Positions 38,934-51,354 are shown, counted from the stretch's first letter. The stretch is 64,000 nt of DNA from Imbricaverruca yamaguchii (GCA_034440575.1 JAOTOL010001009.1:1-64000); one strand, 5' to 3'. Translations and numbers: made by a program. Notes: generated from the sequence alone by a model not told the origin.

Positions 38934-38990
38934 GTGATGATGAATTGATGTTTAGAGGCACGTCGGCCGCAAGGCATTTTGTGTTCATCA
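38934..38990 (-). mobile_element. Tail-only mini-retroposon, 57 bp, diverged
   Basis: A diverged copy recognised by its layout and by GACGTGCC and the TCATC end. It is flanked by the perfect 13-bp duplication TTACGCTCGGATG at 38921-38933 and 38991-39003. Confidence 0.78.
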
Positions 38991-39458
38991 TTACGCTCGG
39001 ATGATTCGCTTGCAACATGATTGGGGATAATCGGAAAGTGAGCACGATCTCCTGTGCAGCACGAAACTCTTGAGAGAGCCGCCACTAGGGGGAAATTGCG
39101 CAGTTCACTGTACTAAGAATACGTTTGCACTTACTGCCTTACTTACTTACACTTGCCCCACCCACTCAACTCACAACTTTTTTTCTTGGAAAAGCTCATT
39201 TGATGCTTGTATTTTCAGAAAAATGTGGCACTTTGGTAACGCTGGGAACAAAGATGCAAATAAACCCATTCAGTACGGAAGGTTCAAATTTTTGGTTAAA
39301 TTTGCATCACATGTAATTGACCTAGGAACTGCATAAGAGTAGCCTCAGCTGTGCACAGTGCGTCCGCTGCCTATTTTGCTGATGAAAAATGTTAGACTAA
39401 CGTAAGTGGCTAACATCTACGCCGTAACTGTGTGGACGCATATTGCATATATGCATGT

Positions 39459-39558
39459 TGGTTGGTTGGTTATTGGTTTTACGACACGTCGACCGTTAAG
39501 TCGTGTAGCGTCGCCAATCTCTCACGCCGATTGATCGCGGACGAAGGGTAGCGACGGG
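39459..39558 (-). mobile_element. SINE type A, 5'-truncated
   Basis: Only the body and tail of the type A SINE are present, with CCAA repeats at the 3' end. The tRNA-like head is missing. No target-site duplication was found. Confidence 0.8.
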
Positions 39559-40647
39559 AGCGGCACGAGTAGCAGATCTGTGGGTGCGTAAGCTAGGTTC
39601 ATGTGTACATGTGCACCCATGACAAGACAGTTACAACTGTGTCGGGGACTAGATCACGGTGTTGCAGGACGGGACTGGAACCAGCCTGACACGTGGGCGA
39701 TGTCGACTGCGCCGTGGTAGTTGGCGGCGACGAGGCCCGTGGTCCGCTGGTGCGGATATTGCCGCTGTTGTCCGTGTGTGATGGACCGGATATATCTCGA
39801 CGAGACGAGATGGCTGAAGACTGGGCGAGATGAAAGTTGGGGCACGTTCGGACGAGATGATGCGAAGCGAAATACTAGCGGTCCAGATAAGTCAGCAGCA
39901 AATGAAGCAGACGAGGGTATGTGGCACAGCATGTAGCAATCACGCAGTCAGCAGCACAGCATGTAGAAGCAGCCGAGCAGTCAGTTCCTGAAGAGGCAGT
40001 TCGGACAGGGTGGGGTTGCTTTTTAACTAAAAGACTGAAGGATGTATTTTTGGTCCGGACAAACGACTACGTTAGTCCTTTTGCGCATCGCTAGGAGCGG
40101 CGGCGGTGAGATGGCTAATTACTCAGCAGGAAAAATGAAAATTATGCCTGGCAGACGTCTGGAAATCCAAAAAAACTCACCAAGAGTGCGAACGCGTACT
40201 TTAACGTCACATCTTAACCCATCGTGAACGGCAGCTTTCTACGGGTGTTGTTGACAACGCACTCATTGGACGTTGACAGAATATCTGGAGGCACACTAGA
40301 TCAAGACCTGATAGATCAGAATGACCAGATATCAAGATATCTGATCTGACTGACAACTATATATCTGACTACATATCAGGATATCATCCAGATCAAGATA
40401 GATCAAGACTGACCTGATCCCAGATCAAGTACTAGACCTTGGGTACATCGTCGGTCCAGAAGGACCAATGGGCGGTCGGGCTGCAATAGCTAGCACGGCG
40501 AGCTTGGAATCTGCTAGAGCCGAGGCAGATTTGACACTAAACAGCTAGCTTGTGCCCAGCTCAGCTCGCATCGGATCTGCCTTGCCAGAAGCGGTGTTGT
40601 GCCCGGTGTCTTTGAATGGAGTAAATTGTGAGGATGCAGCAAGAACG

Positions 40648-40809
40648 TTGGTTGGTTATTGGTTTTACGACACATCGACAGTTGAGTCATGTAGCGTCGC
40701 CAATCTCTCACGCCTATTGGTCGCGGGCGAAGAGTAGCGACAGGTGAGACTCGAACCCACAACCTTTCGATTGCGAGACGAGCAACTTACCCCTAGGCTA
40801 GTCGTCCCC
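40648..40809 (-). mobile_element. tRNA-headed SINE, type A
   Basis: A complete type A copy with an A-box-like AGCCTAGGGGTAAG, a B-box-like GGTTCGAGTCTCACC and CCAA-type end. The target-site duplication TGCAGCAAG.ACG (13 bp, one mismatch) is at 40635-40647 and 40810-40822. Confidence 0.87.
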
Positions 40810-41551
40810 TGCAGCAAGCACGTCTGTCGTGTGCTCCCGAACAGGACGGGGAGGAATGTCTGCGTCTACTTCCGCAGGACAATGCTGATCGAGTTGCTAA
40901 GTGCGTCTCGAGCTGCTCTGATGTAGTTGCTTAGAATGGCTACTGACTGTTAAGTGACGACGAAATGTCGTTTCCAAATCATGCTGTCGGATTACGCTAA
41001 CATAGTATGCAAATACTAATTTACTAATATTAACGCTATATCAACATTAAAATATCCTAACAATGGTGAAGCACACAAATCATTCCGATGCTTTCGAGGA
41101 TGGGTTCAACTATGGCTTTTTGGAGAGCCGTAGCAGCGTCTCCACCAATGTCCGTAGGGTCGGGAGGGGCTGGTGTGCTTCACGTCTAGTCATTTCACGT
41201 CGATGATGCGCTGAAACCCAGTATCTCGGGGGATGAACGACTAGAAACATTGCACGTTTTCACTTGCTCGATCGCTGCGCCACTGACGCGGTGTGCCGTC
41301 GTGTCCGTGGCACGGAGATAAATCCCAGTTGCTGAACACGGTGCGGAAGAGTCGGCGCGATCACGCCACCCGATCCTGAGATACGGCGCTTGAAGTGACG
41401 TTGTCCACACCTAATCTGGGAAATGCCATCCTCGAGACGGCCGAGTATGAAATACGCCGCGGCGTTCGTGTCAGACCGGCTCGCGAAGTTCGCCCGTGAA
41501 CACCGACCGGCGCACCGGACCGGATACGTCGACCACCGCTCGGCGTGCAGG

Positions 41552-41609
41552 TCGGTTGGCTATCTGGGCTTAGGGGCGCATCGACTGTTTCGGGGTCATA
41601 CAGCGTTCA
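41552..41609 (-). mobile_element. Tail-only mini-retroposon, 58 bp
   Basis: The minus strand has GCTGTATGACCCCG, then CAGTCGATGCGCCCC and AGCCAACC. The flanks TCGG..GCAGG (12 bp, two mismatches) are at 41540-41551 and 41610-41621. It lies close to the truncated 3' side of an I-clade LINE, but the duplication suggests an independent insertion. Confidence 0.75.
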
Positions 41610-41639
41610 TCGGCACGCAGGTGCTGCAGCGCAGCGCGC

Positions 41640-42945
41640 GGAAAGAAGCGATCTTTCAGAAACTGTTGGGGATAAAATTTCCCAGATTCCCGCGGTTTAA
41701 ACATTTCTTAACCTTCAGCAAGATTCCGTGTCGCCAAGTGGAATCATAGGCTGTTTCTATATCGAAGAAAATAGTCCAAAAATGTGGTCTGCGATTAAAA
41801 GCAACGCGAATGGCGGTGTCAAGTGTTACAAGATGATCAGATGTGCAACGGTGCTTCCTAAATACACATTGTGTGCCTTGGTGAAAAAAAAATTGTTCTT
41901 CCAGAAACCAGGTGAGTCGAATATTCACCAATTTCTCTAGAAGCTTACAGAGACACGAGGTCAAAGCAATCGGTCGGTAGTGCAATGGGTCTAAACCGCT
42001 CTTTCTCGGTTTCAGTATAGGGACCACAATGGCGTCCCGCCAAGAATCCGGAAAGTATCCTCCCCCCCATATTGTGTTCAGTGTAGTCAAAAGTGCCTCA
42101 AGAACTCGTACAGGCATGTGTTTGAACATATCATTGTGTATTCCATCAGGTCCCTCTGCAACACTCTTTAGGCTTCTGATCGCCGAACGCAACTCACAAA
42201 TACTGAATGGCTCGTTATAACATAAATCGTCTGGTGTCGAGAAGTCAATTGGCTTTGCTTCCACTTTGACTTTCTGGCGTATCAATTGTTGGAAGTAGTT
42301 TCCATCTGCACTACGCGCTGCTAGTGCTCGGCTTATTTCCACAGCGACGTCAGCGGGATGGGTCACGTCAACACCGGATATGTGTAGTACGGGGAGACGG
42401 ACCGCGTTATATCAGCCAGCAATACGTTTCATACGAGACCATACCTGGGTCGTTGGAGTAAATCGGTTAATGGTGGATACGTACTCCCTCCACGACTTAC
42501 TCCTTGCCGCTCGTATAGTACGGCGCGCTAAGGCTCGTGCCCTTTGAAAAGCAATTCAGTTTACCTGATTGCTATTGTTGTTGAATTTCTTAAAAGTTCG
42601 CTTACGTGCTCGTATGGCGTCACAGCATTCTCTTGACCACCACGGAACGGGAGTGCGACGTGGGACACCAGAAGTTCGTGGAATGGAAGAGTTGGCCGAG
42701 TGCAGGAGCATAGAAGTAAGTTGTTCCACCGAAGGTGCACTTACATCGGCGTTACTTGACAGGCAGGATTCCATAGTGCGCTCAAATTTCTCCCAGTCCG
42801 CCTTTCGCAAATTCCACCGTTGAGGCTTGCAGCCAAGCGTCACGCTGTCATCATAGTGCATAACAATTGGAAAATGGCCACTACCAAGTGCATGTACTGT
42901 CCAGTTGAAGCGGGAGCTCTCAGCGACATGCAGCAGCACGCTAAA
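41640..42945 (-). mobile_element. I-clade non-LTR retrotransposon fragment, endonuclease end and reverse transcriptase
   Basis: Two long open stretches on the minus strand are colinear. 42939-42556 carries the end of the endonuclease (GSGHFPIVMH) and the post-EN linker (VPWWSRECCDAIRARKRTF). 42366-41656 carries the N-terminal and central reverse transcriptase (VAEGPDGIHND, FPDSWRDAIVVPIL, HYRPIALTSCLCKLLEKL, CVFRKHRCTSDHL, FFDIETAYDSTW). The catalytic FxDxxxAYDxxW region is well preserved. There are stops between the two stretches and a frameshift near 41656, where NFLKDRFF continues in another frame. After this the element is truncated: the YVDD box, thumb, RNase H and 3' end are missing. 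It is a related but distinct copy of the LINE at 46.3-49.0 kb. 42946-43620 upstream has open frames that I could not assign. Confidence 0.8.
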
Positions 42946-43735
42946 TCAATATGGCTGTCATAATGACGGATGGTGGTGAGCGATGGCCCCGGTACTTAGC
43001 AGCACGACGTCGCCGCTTGAAATAAACCGGAGAAGCTGGTGACCTCTGGTGTGAATTTTGCCGCTCCCCAGGCGTGATGGTGAGCGCTGAAACCCCATAA
43101 GGACAGTCTGAGCCAGCTGGATGTTTGGACGGGCAGGCTCGGGAGCTCTTGTGGTGCGTGGAGTACGGTCGACAGTGAAATGGAAAGCCACACGACCGTT
43201 GTTTGGCGTTGTTCGGCAAGGGGACACTTTCAAATTGACTGCTCGCAGGTTCGAAATGCGTTCGATTTAATTCGACGGCCAGGAATATCGTTGATGGTGG
43301 GAATATGTGCACCACACTTACGGACTGGTCCGCTGACGCTGGCATAAGCTGCAACGTCATCCAAAAAGATGCCAAACTCATCACGTTCTTGTCTAAACTC
43401 GTCCCCTGACGAGGGGTCCACAACTGCCAAGCGCCGATTCGAATGCAATGGTGAATATGAGGCGAAGCCGACACGCAGACGGAACCTTGCCGGCCGCGTC
43501 ACCGTCACCGCCAAACCCGTGACTCGCCGACAACAGCAGCTCACGTGTGGCCGTGAGGGAAGAGCCCACCCGTCCACCTTCCAACACACCGGGCATTGCC
43601 AGTTGTGACGTAGCCATCCAAACGAGTCAGTTCGAACAACACGAAGTCAGTCTTCCTGCATCGCACAAGCACAAAGGTCAAATGGCGTGGAACAGCATTC
43701 AACAACCGGTGATACCACTACAGAGTGGGCCTTCA
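42946..43735. other. Unassigned sequence upstream of an I-clade LINE fragment
   Basis: Several minus-strand open frames of 90-177 codons overlap here. The position would fit the 5' part of the LINE (endonuclease start or ORF1), but I could not find the endonuclease signatures seen in the copy at 48.6-49.0 kb. Confidence 0.4.
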
Positions 43736-43739
43736 ACCG

Positions 43740-43985
43740 CTGCACCCCGGGAACTCTCCAATCGCTCTCTGTGCCTGACCAGTCGAATGACCATGTTGGC
43801 ACCGCGGGCCCGTGGGAAGTGCTGCACCCCGGGAGCTCTCCAATCGCTGTCCGTGCCTGACCAGTCGAATGACCATGTTGGCACCGCGGGCCCGTGGGAA
43901 GTGCTGCACCCCGGGAGCTCTCCAATCGCTGTCCGTGCCAGACCAGTCGAATGACCATGTTGGCACCGCGGGCTCATAGGAAGCG
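43740..43985. repeat. 82-bp tandem repeat, three copies
   Basis: CTGCACCCCGGGAGCTCTCC starts each unit at 43740, 43822 and 43904; the units are nearly identical. Confidence 0.9.
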
Positions 43986-44047
43986 GCCGACTTGGATGCA
44001 TCTCGGCAGAATGACGAGCCAAATTTCCGTATACGATGTGATCGGGG

Positions 44048-44249
44048 ATACTTTATAAAGTATCTGATGATGGCCCCTGCCCGAAACGTTGAGTAATATA
44101 GCGTGATCCCTAACGCTACTTTTGATGTTGAGTAAACCCAGCACCTCCTGGTATATTGAGGGTCGTACATTTCGTATCACGCAATGTCTAAAACCCAGGA
44201 GCACCTAAGAGCCATTCTTCGTTGTATTAAACAATACTTTATAAAGTAT
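44048..44249. repeat. Two copies of a 16-bp perfect palindrome flanking 170 bp
   Basis: ATACTTTATAAAGTAT occurs at 44048-44063 and 44234-44249. Just inside the first copy is GATGATGGCCCCTGCCCGAAACGTT-like sequence (44065-44090), which resembles a motif seen in Penelope-like elements. Confidence 0.6.
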
Positions 44250-45450
44250 TGCCAAACCTGTTGTGCGTCCTAGTATGTCAGAAGCCCGCTTACAAGAGCA
44301 ATGATTTCGTAGTTTGTCCTGGTCGCATGGAATTCGGAAGCCTTGCTGCTCGTGTGAACGGGCAAAATAGCACCACGCCCACCGTATACAATCAGTGGGC
44401 ATTTTCGCGTATCGTGCACACAGTTGATATGTCGAAATTTATCAATTCTTCCGCAACCATCAACAGGATGGAAAAATTGGTTGTTCGTGGTTTTTGGCAT
44501 CCAGAACACTATACACTCCAGAAAATAAACCGCTCATTTTTTCCCATTTTCAGCTCGAATGGTGCTGTTTGGCAACCGACTGCTCCGTCAAATAGTGGTC
44601 GAGATTCATCGGAAAGTGCAATCTCAGACTTCGATGTCGCAGGCTGAAAAAAAAACACCAGGTCCATATTAGATTACCCACAACTTTCCCCTCAACATCC
44701 AGAATTACAATGCAATCCAAAGCAACAAAATCCAACCCTGACCACGAAACTAATGCCACCATCAACCATGACCAACCCTAGACACGAAGCCAACGTCGTC
44801 ATCGGTTGCCAGCAACGACGGCACAGCTATGGGTGTTACATACCACGTCTTCAGTGGTAGAATCCCATCTCTCACATGCTGTAAATAAGTCACTCTCACC
44901 ACGTCGGATGGCATTCGATGGAAAATAGCAGCGTTAGTTCCGCTACGCAAATCTGCAAACAACACGGGTCCGACCGAGTATCGACCGGAGTCAACGTCAT
45001 CGACGGCAGATAAAGTAGTGGAGGGCGGCGTCAGAAATGCAGCTGGTGAAGTATTTGCCACGCCACAATATACTCGGTGGCACGCAGTACGGCTCCAGGC
45101 CCGGGCGATAAACTGAGTCGGAGATGACGGGCGGATGCTTCAACATTACGTACGGACCGGAGATTGTCGGTTGTCCCGCCACCGCCGACACACAGAACAC
45201 GTTCGTCCAGCACGCTCGCCTCACCGAGATACTCGGCTGGTATTGTGCTTCACCGACTGCTTCCATGGGTGGGCGGATCACAGACGGACCGGACCAGGCT
45301 CAGCAGCATGGTATAGCAGGCTCGGCAGGCTCGGCAGAATACCGAGCGTTCCCACTGCTGATCCGCCACAAAGCAGCTCAGCGCCGGTCGCCGACACAGT
45401 CGATCAGCGCCGGATTGGTGGAGACATTTCTCGCGCATCCGATACAATTG
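44250..45450. other. Unassigned sequence with open frames
   Basis: Open frames at 44249-44647 (plus) and 44762-45061 (minus) have ordinary amino-acid composition but no family that I recognise and no splice or start evidence. They may be remnants of a mobile element. Confidence 0.35.
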
Positions 45451-45454
45451 CTGA

Positions 45455-45660
45455 CGCGGTGGCTGGGCTATCCAGGGTTTGATCAGGAGCATGTGCCCCA
45501 GTATACGGTCCAAACGCTTGAGCGATCACTAACCCTGATCCGTAGCGATAGACGTCTGGCGCTGTAACCAGGACCACCGACGCAATGTCGAGGACGGGGG
45601 AAGTCGTGCAGTGTGACCGGTGGGGAGAATATATAGGTACAAAATTGCGAATACAACAAA

Positions 45661-45708
<48 letters not shown>

Positions 45709-45985
45709 TTTTATATATATATATATATATATCTTACGCATTTTTTTCGTAAAAAAATACCAAAGCATAAACATAAACTAAAATAATTTCACAAACAGCT
45801 CACAATCCCAATTTTAAAACTGAAAGAACGACACAAAATGCGGTCAACTCCTGATCGAACGCACTGAGCTCAAACGTTTCACGGGCTAGTGGCAGGATCA
45901 CTAATCGGATTACGGCTGCTTCCATGGCCGACGTGGTCGCGATCAGCGCTCTGATCGCGATCAGAGACGATTCGAGGCGCACATG
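45455..45985 (+). repeat. Dispersed repeat E, copy 2
   Basis: Second copy of the repeat at 32.6 kb in the same orientation. A (TA)n tract (45663-45731) expanded within it at the place where copy 1 has a short AT-rich stretch. Confidence 0.65.
45663..45731. repeat. (TA)n microsatellite with T-run
   Basis: TA repeats interrupted by a run of T, inside dispersed repeat E. Confidence 0.93.
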
Positions 45986-46299
45986 GAAACAGGGACAAGA
46001 CCACTGGCTCCGGAATTGGTTAAGCGAACCAAGTCAGACAGTTAGACACGGAGGGGCAATTCTCCATTCACTGAAGCGAAGTGGTCGAGTGTTTACTGCT
46101 AGGCCCGACGCTGCTTTTATGTTCGAGGTCGTTTGGTGTTACACGTGAAATGCAAATTCAAATTGGTGACGCATGTTATGCTTCGTGACGATTTCTTCAG
46201 CGTCGCGCTCCAGCTCACTTGTTCAGACTTCAAAAACATGTGGAAACACTACGAAAATAACATAGAGGCTGCCGAAAGCAGTCTGTCAATGCCCTCTAC

Positions 46300-49020
46300 T
46301 TCAACAGGTATTTCGTTGGATATTTGTGCTCAGAGGAGCACCGAATGCGTTGGGCATACAGCGCCCACAACAATGTTAGATAAACGGCTTAAGAAGATTG
46401 GTGCCAACAGCAATACACGAACTTTCAGAATACAGGCAGATGATTTCGAGCTTCTGGTGTTCCATGCCACTGAGATACGCAAATTACTCTGAAGTTGACA
46501 TCCGAAAGAAAGCGAAAAAAGTTGTATCAAAGTTACCGCGCGCGCGAGCGGCCACCAGGGAGATCACGGAGCGACAGCGATTGCAGGACTCCACACAGTC
46601 GTCTTCGATCGTCGGCGGGCGGGGGACGGGACACCGGGACGTGACGCACTGACAGCGGTGCGCGACATCGGGGGCAGACTGGTCTGTCCTCCCCACAGAG
46701 CAGATGGCAGTGTGTTGGGTGGGCGTGCCCCAGCCGAACGTGGCAGAGAACGAACTCGTCCCACCTCGTTCTGCGGTGGGCGAGGCCCAATCTCCAGGAC
46801 GTGGTTTGATCGCTCATAGTTTGTTCTCCACCGGTGCCGCAGCTATGCTGCAATTTTTCGAAAGCGAAGGTCATGATAGAACGGTGATACTCGTGGGGAG
46901 CGGCATAGATCGCGCCCTCGTTTCCAATGCGGAGTGCCGAGTGGTGTCCAGTGTCCAGTGAGCGTTTGCATGCGCTGCCTCATATAAAGCATGCGCAGTC
47001 CAGTTTTGATTGGATGAGGACACGATTGAACAGCAGGGACACTGCTAACTGTAGTTGTGACATCAACGGTGCACTGGTTGTGGAAGACCAAATCGCTACA
47101 ACGTGTGATCTACCAATGCTTCGTATAAGAGTCGCAGATATTAATCATGATGACGAACAGCGACATGCGTAGCACACTTCCTTGCAGTACTCCATTCCTC
47201 TGTGTGTATCTGTCTGACAAGTTGCTTCTAATGCGTACACGGAAAAGACATTCTGGAGCTGAGCCACATAGAACCACGGATTCCATGTCTAGAGACCTTC
47301 TTTAGAATGCCGTAGTGTCAAGTTGTGTCATAAGCTTCCTGGACATGAAAAAAAAAAACTGCACCGACGTGACGATTTTGGTGGAAAGCTGCCCATACAG
47401 CGATAATAAGAGGTAAAATATGGTTAATGGTGCTGCGATGTTTCCGAAAAACGCACTGTGCGCTAGTTAAAATGTCATATCGCTCCAGGATCCAGGTCAA
47501 ACGCACAAGTACCATTTTCCCATTAGTTTACAAAGTGATGACGTTAGTGATACGGGCCGGTAGCTCGCCGGGTCTGGAGCATCCTTACCGGGTTGTAAAA
47601 TTGGTATCATAGTAGTATCCCGCCAGGTAGATGGGAATTCACCTTTCTCCCAGTGTGTTGATCGTCTCTAGCAGAGCATCAAGTTGGAAAATGAATGAAC
47701 ATGCTGTTCAATACGAGGTTGGGACCCTGGACCAGATCTGTCATATGGGTATAGATCAATTTATTGGCTCACACTGGGACCTTCACGAGGTACGCCTAGC
47801 CTCCTGGAGGTACACAAAGCACGCTTAGCGTCGTGCGATATCCCAAGCTTGTCGATAGGCGGCGAGGATGGCTGTATTGCTTTTTCGGTCAAAGATTCTG
47901 CAAGCCCGTCGTCTTGCCCGGATAGCCGGACGAGACTCCTGTCACCACCATGGGACGGGGGCGCGCTGAGGAGTGCCAGACAGTGATAAATTATTCGTAA
48001 AATAGGGTGGAAAATGCCACTTTCTGAACACTCAATCGACATCCTTCTCCAAGAAGTATCGACATCCTGCTCCATGTTGCGTGCTTATGAAGTCTTTGTG
48101 TCTCCTTTCTAACTGTATGTCACTTGCAAGTATCATTTTTCGACATCTCACACCTAACGAAAAACCATTATTTTCACCCTGGTGCCAGAGGTACGGGGGA
48201 TGAAGTCAGTGGTCAGTGGCGGTCTGCACGAGTACGTTGGTAAGCGTTACCACCGAAATAGGTGTGACACTGGGCCGTACGGAGAAAATCTCCTCCAGTC
48301 GCGCGTCACATGCCGTTCACTCCGCCTTCTCAAAATTCCAGCGACATGGTCCAGTTCCAAGTATTGTGCCGTCTCGGTACTCCAACCACTCAGGAAAGTG
48401 GTCACTGCTGAGATGGTCATCGGTCACAGACCAGGTAAACAGCTGGGCGAGTTGTGGACCGCGCAAGCCAACGCTCAGAGCAGGCATATGACCGGAGGGC
48501 GGGGTAAAGTGAGTAGGCGTTGCGGTATTTAGAATGCACAGGGAGTGATCATGCACAAAGCACTCCGGGAGCCGGCCCGATGCATTAATGTCCTCGCATC
48601 CCCATGTTATATGGTGCGCTAAAATCACCAAGTATTAAAACAGGCAGGGGAAACTCTGGCATCAGACGTCGTAACTCAGCGGATGCGAACCCAGCACCAG
48701 GCTGCAGCGAGCAAGCAGACATGGGGCGGTGAGTCCAATGCACTCTCACTGCGACAGCCTCCAGTGTGGAGTGGAGCGCCAATCGCCGCGCCGGCAAGCT
48801 ATGGTGGATGGCCAGCAGCACACCGTCACGAGCCATGGAATCAGAGGGTGTATCCTCATCAATGACTGAGAAGCATCGTATGCCGAAAAAGTAGCCCAGT
48901 GTCACCCTAGTTTTCTGAGGCGTATGATAGTGGCGGTTTAAGAGTGGATGGAGCTCTCCAGTTCTGGTTCTCAGCCCACTACAGTTACACTGTAAAATGA
49001 ACTGCGGTTGATCCATTCAA
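46300..49020 (-). mobile_element. I-clade non-LTR retrotransposon (LINE), decayed copy with EN, RT, zinc-knuckle end and 3' tail
   Basis: Read on the minus strand, the parts come in LINE order. An APE-type endonuclease start (C.GLRTRTGELHPLL, then LPVLILGDFSAP) is at about 49016-48590. An endonuclease end with SSDHFP is near 48370. A linker with VPWW and AIRARRR lies near 47950-47850. The reverse transcriptase core (FPSTWRDTTMIPIL, SYRPVSLTSSLCKL, AQCVFRKHRST, EAYDTT) is at about 47640-47310, then NGVLQGSV near 47190. The thumb region (LLFNRVLIQSKLD) is near 47020. A cysteine/histidine end (HLLCGEDRPVCPRC) is at about 46710-46660. The RNase H expected before that end appears deleted. The frame is broken many times by shifts and stops, so the copy is dead. 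Its 3' untranslated end at 46375-46310 resembles the tail of the SINEs in this window (GGGCGCTGTATG...CCAAC). Clade assignment rests on the cysteine/histidine end and RT motifs. Confidence 0.8.
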
Positions 49021-49137
49021 AACGGGTTCAAGGAGCCATGGAAAACATCACGAGCGGAATCACAGGTGGAAACTCTTGCCATCTGCATGACCCATGGTAA
49101 AACCAGGTACACCGGTTGATCAGGGAAACTGGGTGTA

Positions 49138-49284
49138 GATTTAAAGGTCGGGCTGCGTCCTTTCTCTTGTATAAGAGCCGTCCCAGTACAATCAATGTCA
49201 ATAAAACACTGAGGAGGTTTAAAAGTCGGGCTCCGTCCTTTCCCTTGTATAAGACCCGTCCAAGTACAATCAATGTCAATAAAA
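49138..49284. repeat. Tandem duplication of about 78 bp
   Basis: AAGTCGGGCTCCGTCCTTTC, CTTGTATAAGA and TACAATCAATGTCAATAAAA recur at both copies; the second copy has small changes. Confidence 0.88.
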
Positions 49285-49289
49285 CCCAA

Positions 49290-50480
49290 CATCAATACCC
49301 CATAAGGGTGATGAGGACCGGGTCAGGATCAGGCTTTCAGCCAGCTTCCGGACCAGGGGCTCAGTCAGGATTTTCTGGGGGGGGGGGGGATACCAAAAAA
49401 TATGATTGAAACAGACCGCTTTTGGCGCACACCGCAAATTCCCAGTTTTGCCTGATCAAATTATAAAATGTGTTGTTTGATCTAGTGTATATTTTATTGC
49501 TAAGGGTGGGGAAGACTAGGCATTTTGGCTGCTCCTCTGTCATACCACTTAGAGATTCAGATAGCCAAACTGTAATATCCCTAGCCTTTAACCTTCATGT
49601 CTACATAGGTGTAGGCTTCTCAAAATTCTTGGCGCTGCCATCAAAATGATTGTTGTTACAAAGGTTAGTCACGCCCATTCTTTCAAGTGTACTGCATTAC
49701 CTTAATGTTAAAATTTCCCAACTGCTGGTGCATTAGCAGCAACAATCGCATACAAAGTTCCACGTGTGGTAATCTACTTGAAAAGTAATATGCCTAAATG
49801 GTCTGCCTTACTATGGTGTCCTGTTTCGTGTTAATCTTCCGCCCGCACACTGATTATATCTTAATTCGTTGTGATCGCGAGCTGCGCCCGGCTTAACTAA
49901 TGCATCAGATAACAATTAATTATTTCCACCAGGGTCACTGTCTATCTATCCTATCCGAGGTTCAACACTAGCACCACCCAGGACATTTCCGAAATCCTGC
50001 GGCGCACCGGCGAAAGTTAGTTCAAGCTCCGGTGCCCCCCACCCATACAGCACTATTAAAGCATACACCATGTGATCCTGATGATATGATGCTGAAATAT
50101 CTCTGCAACCTGTCCACATTCTGATCTGACCTTGGGTCACGCTGGCATATGAGATAGATTATTGTATAGGCTGATTGAACTCAATCAGCCTATTCGCAAA
50201 CGCCTGAAAATTAATTCCCTAGAAAGGCCAAATCAGGTTAAACAAATTCTTTTCGCACGAGGTCAGTTTATATCAAGTCATTGGCTGGGCATCCAATGCA
50301 ATGTTACATGACTTAAGCGTCAATGAAACCGAATTCAGATGACTTCACGAGTAACAGCAGCATCCTGCATAAGATTGCACTCTAGAATATGCATGATGCT
50401 TGACCTGATCAGATGTCCTCGACCGTCAACTCATATTTCCGGCCTTTCTGCCTCTGAATAAGCTAACACTACTTCTGATC
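49290..50480. other. No gene recognised
   Basis: AT-rich intronic sequence with a G-run at about 49377-49389. Confidence 0.5.
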
Positions 50481-50536
50481 AAATGCAAGCTGCGGCTAGA
50501 AGTCCTGCAAACTTCCCTGGAATTGCTTCGTCCATA

Positions 50537-50772
50537 AGAAGCATCGGCCTTCGAATTGCTTCGTCCATCAGAAACATGGGCCCTGGAAATGATTCGTCCA
50601 TCAGAAACATGGGCCCTGGAAATGATTCGTCCATCAGAAACATGGGCCCTGGAAATGATTCGTCCATCAGAAACATGGGCCCTGGAAATGCTTCGTCCAT
50701 CAGAAACATCGGCCCTGGAAATGATACGTCCATCAGGAACATCGGCCATGGAAATTATTCGTCCGCAAGAAG
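50537..50772. repeat. 33-bp tandem array (GATTCGTCCATCAGAAACAT type)
   Basis: About seven copies. It is in frame on both strands as 11-residue repeats (IRNMGPGNDSS on plus), but there are no flanking gene signals. Confidence 0.9.
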
Positions 50773-50936
50773 CATCAACAACTATCGGGGGTGGAACCGG
50801 AACTATCTCCGCACATCACTACACTGCCGAATGTGCACTTCTCCCAAACCACAACTGAATGCCACATCCGCGAACACGAACACGAACACGCACACGCATA
50901 TTGGCAACAGCAACCAGAACCGAGACGGATTCAACA

Positions 50937-51166
50937 GACGTGTGCCATGGTGACGTTGGCGACGTTCAGCAGACGTGTGCCACGGTGACGTTGGCGACGT
51001 TCAGCAGACGTGTGCCATGGTGACGTTGGCGACGTTCAGCAGACGTGTGCCACGGTGACGTTGGCGACGTTCAGCAGACGTGTGCCACGGTGACGTTGGC
51101 GACGTTCAGCAGACGTGTGCCACGGTGACGTTGGCGACGTTCAGCAGACGTGTGCCACGGTGACGT
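50937..51166. repeat. 35-bp tandem array (GACGTTGGCGACGTTCAGCA type)
   Basis: Six and a half nearly identical copies differing mostly at one C/T position (CCATGG or CCACGG). Confidence 0.93.
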
Positions 51167-51354
51167 CGGCGGCGGCTGGTCGCGAAGGGAGGCGAAAGGT
51201 CGCCGATCTACGGCCATACACGAGTCCGGATCTGGTGTCGATGGCGATCGATGGGTGGCTGATGACTGAGTGAGGCCACCGCCGGCGGCAGCTCGTCGCG
51301 ACCGGCTCTCCGTTGGTCAAACATCGCCGGCAGCTGGCTGACACCGGGCCGCCG

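Noticed and set aside
41552..41640. The tail unit as the genuine 3' end of the LINE fragment at 41.64-42.95 kb
   Set aside because: The unit has its own flanking 12-bp near-duplication, so an independent insertion is more likely.
50479..50953. Open frames with 11-residue repeats on both strands
   Set aside because: The 33-bp period keeps frames open; no conserved flanks or gene signals.
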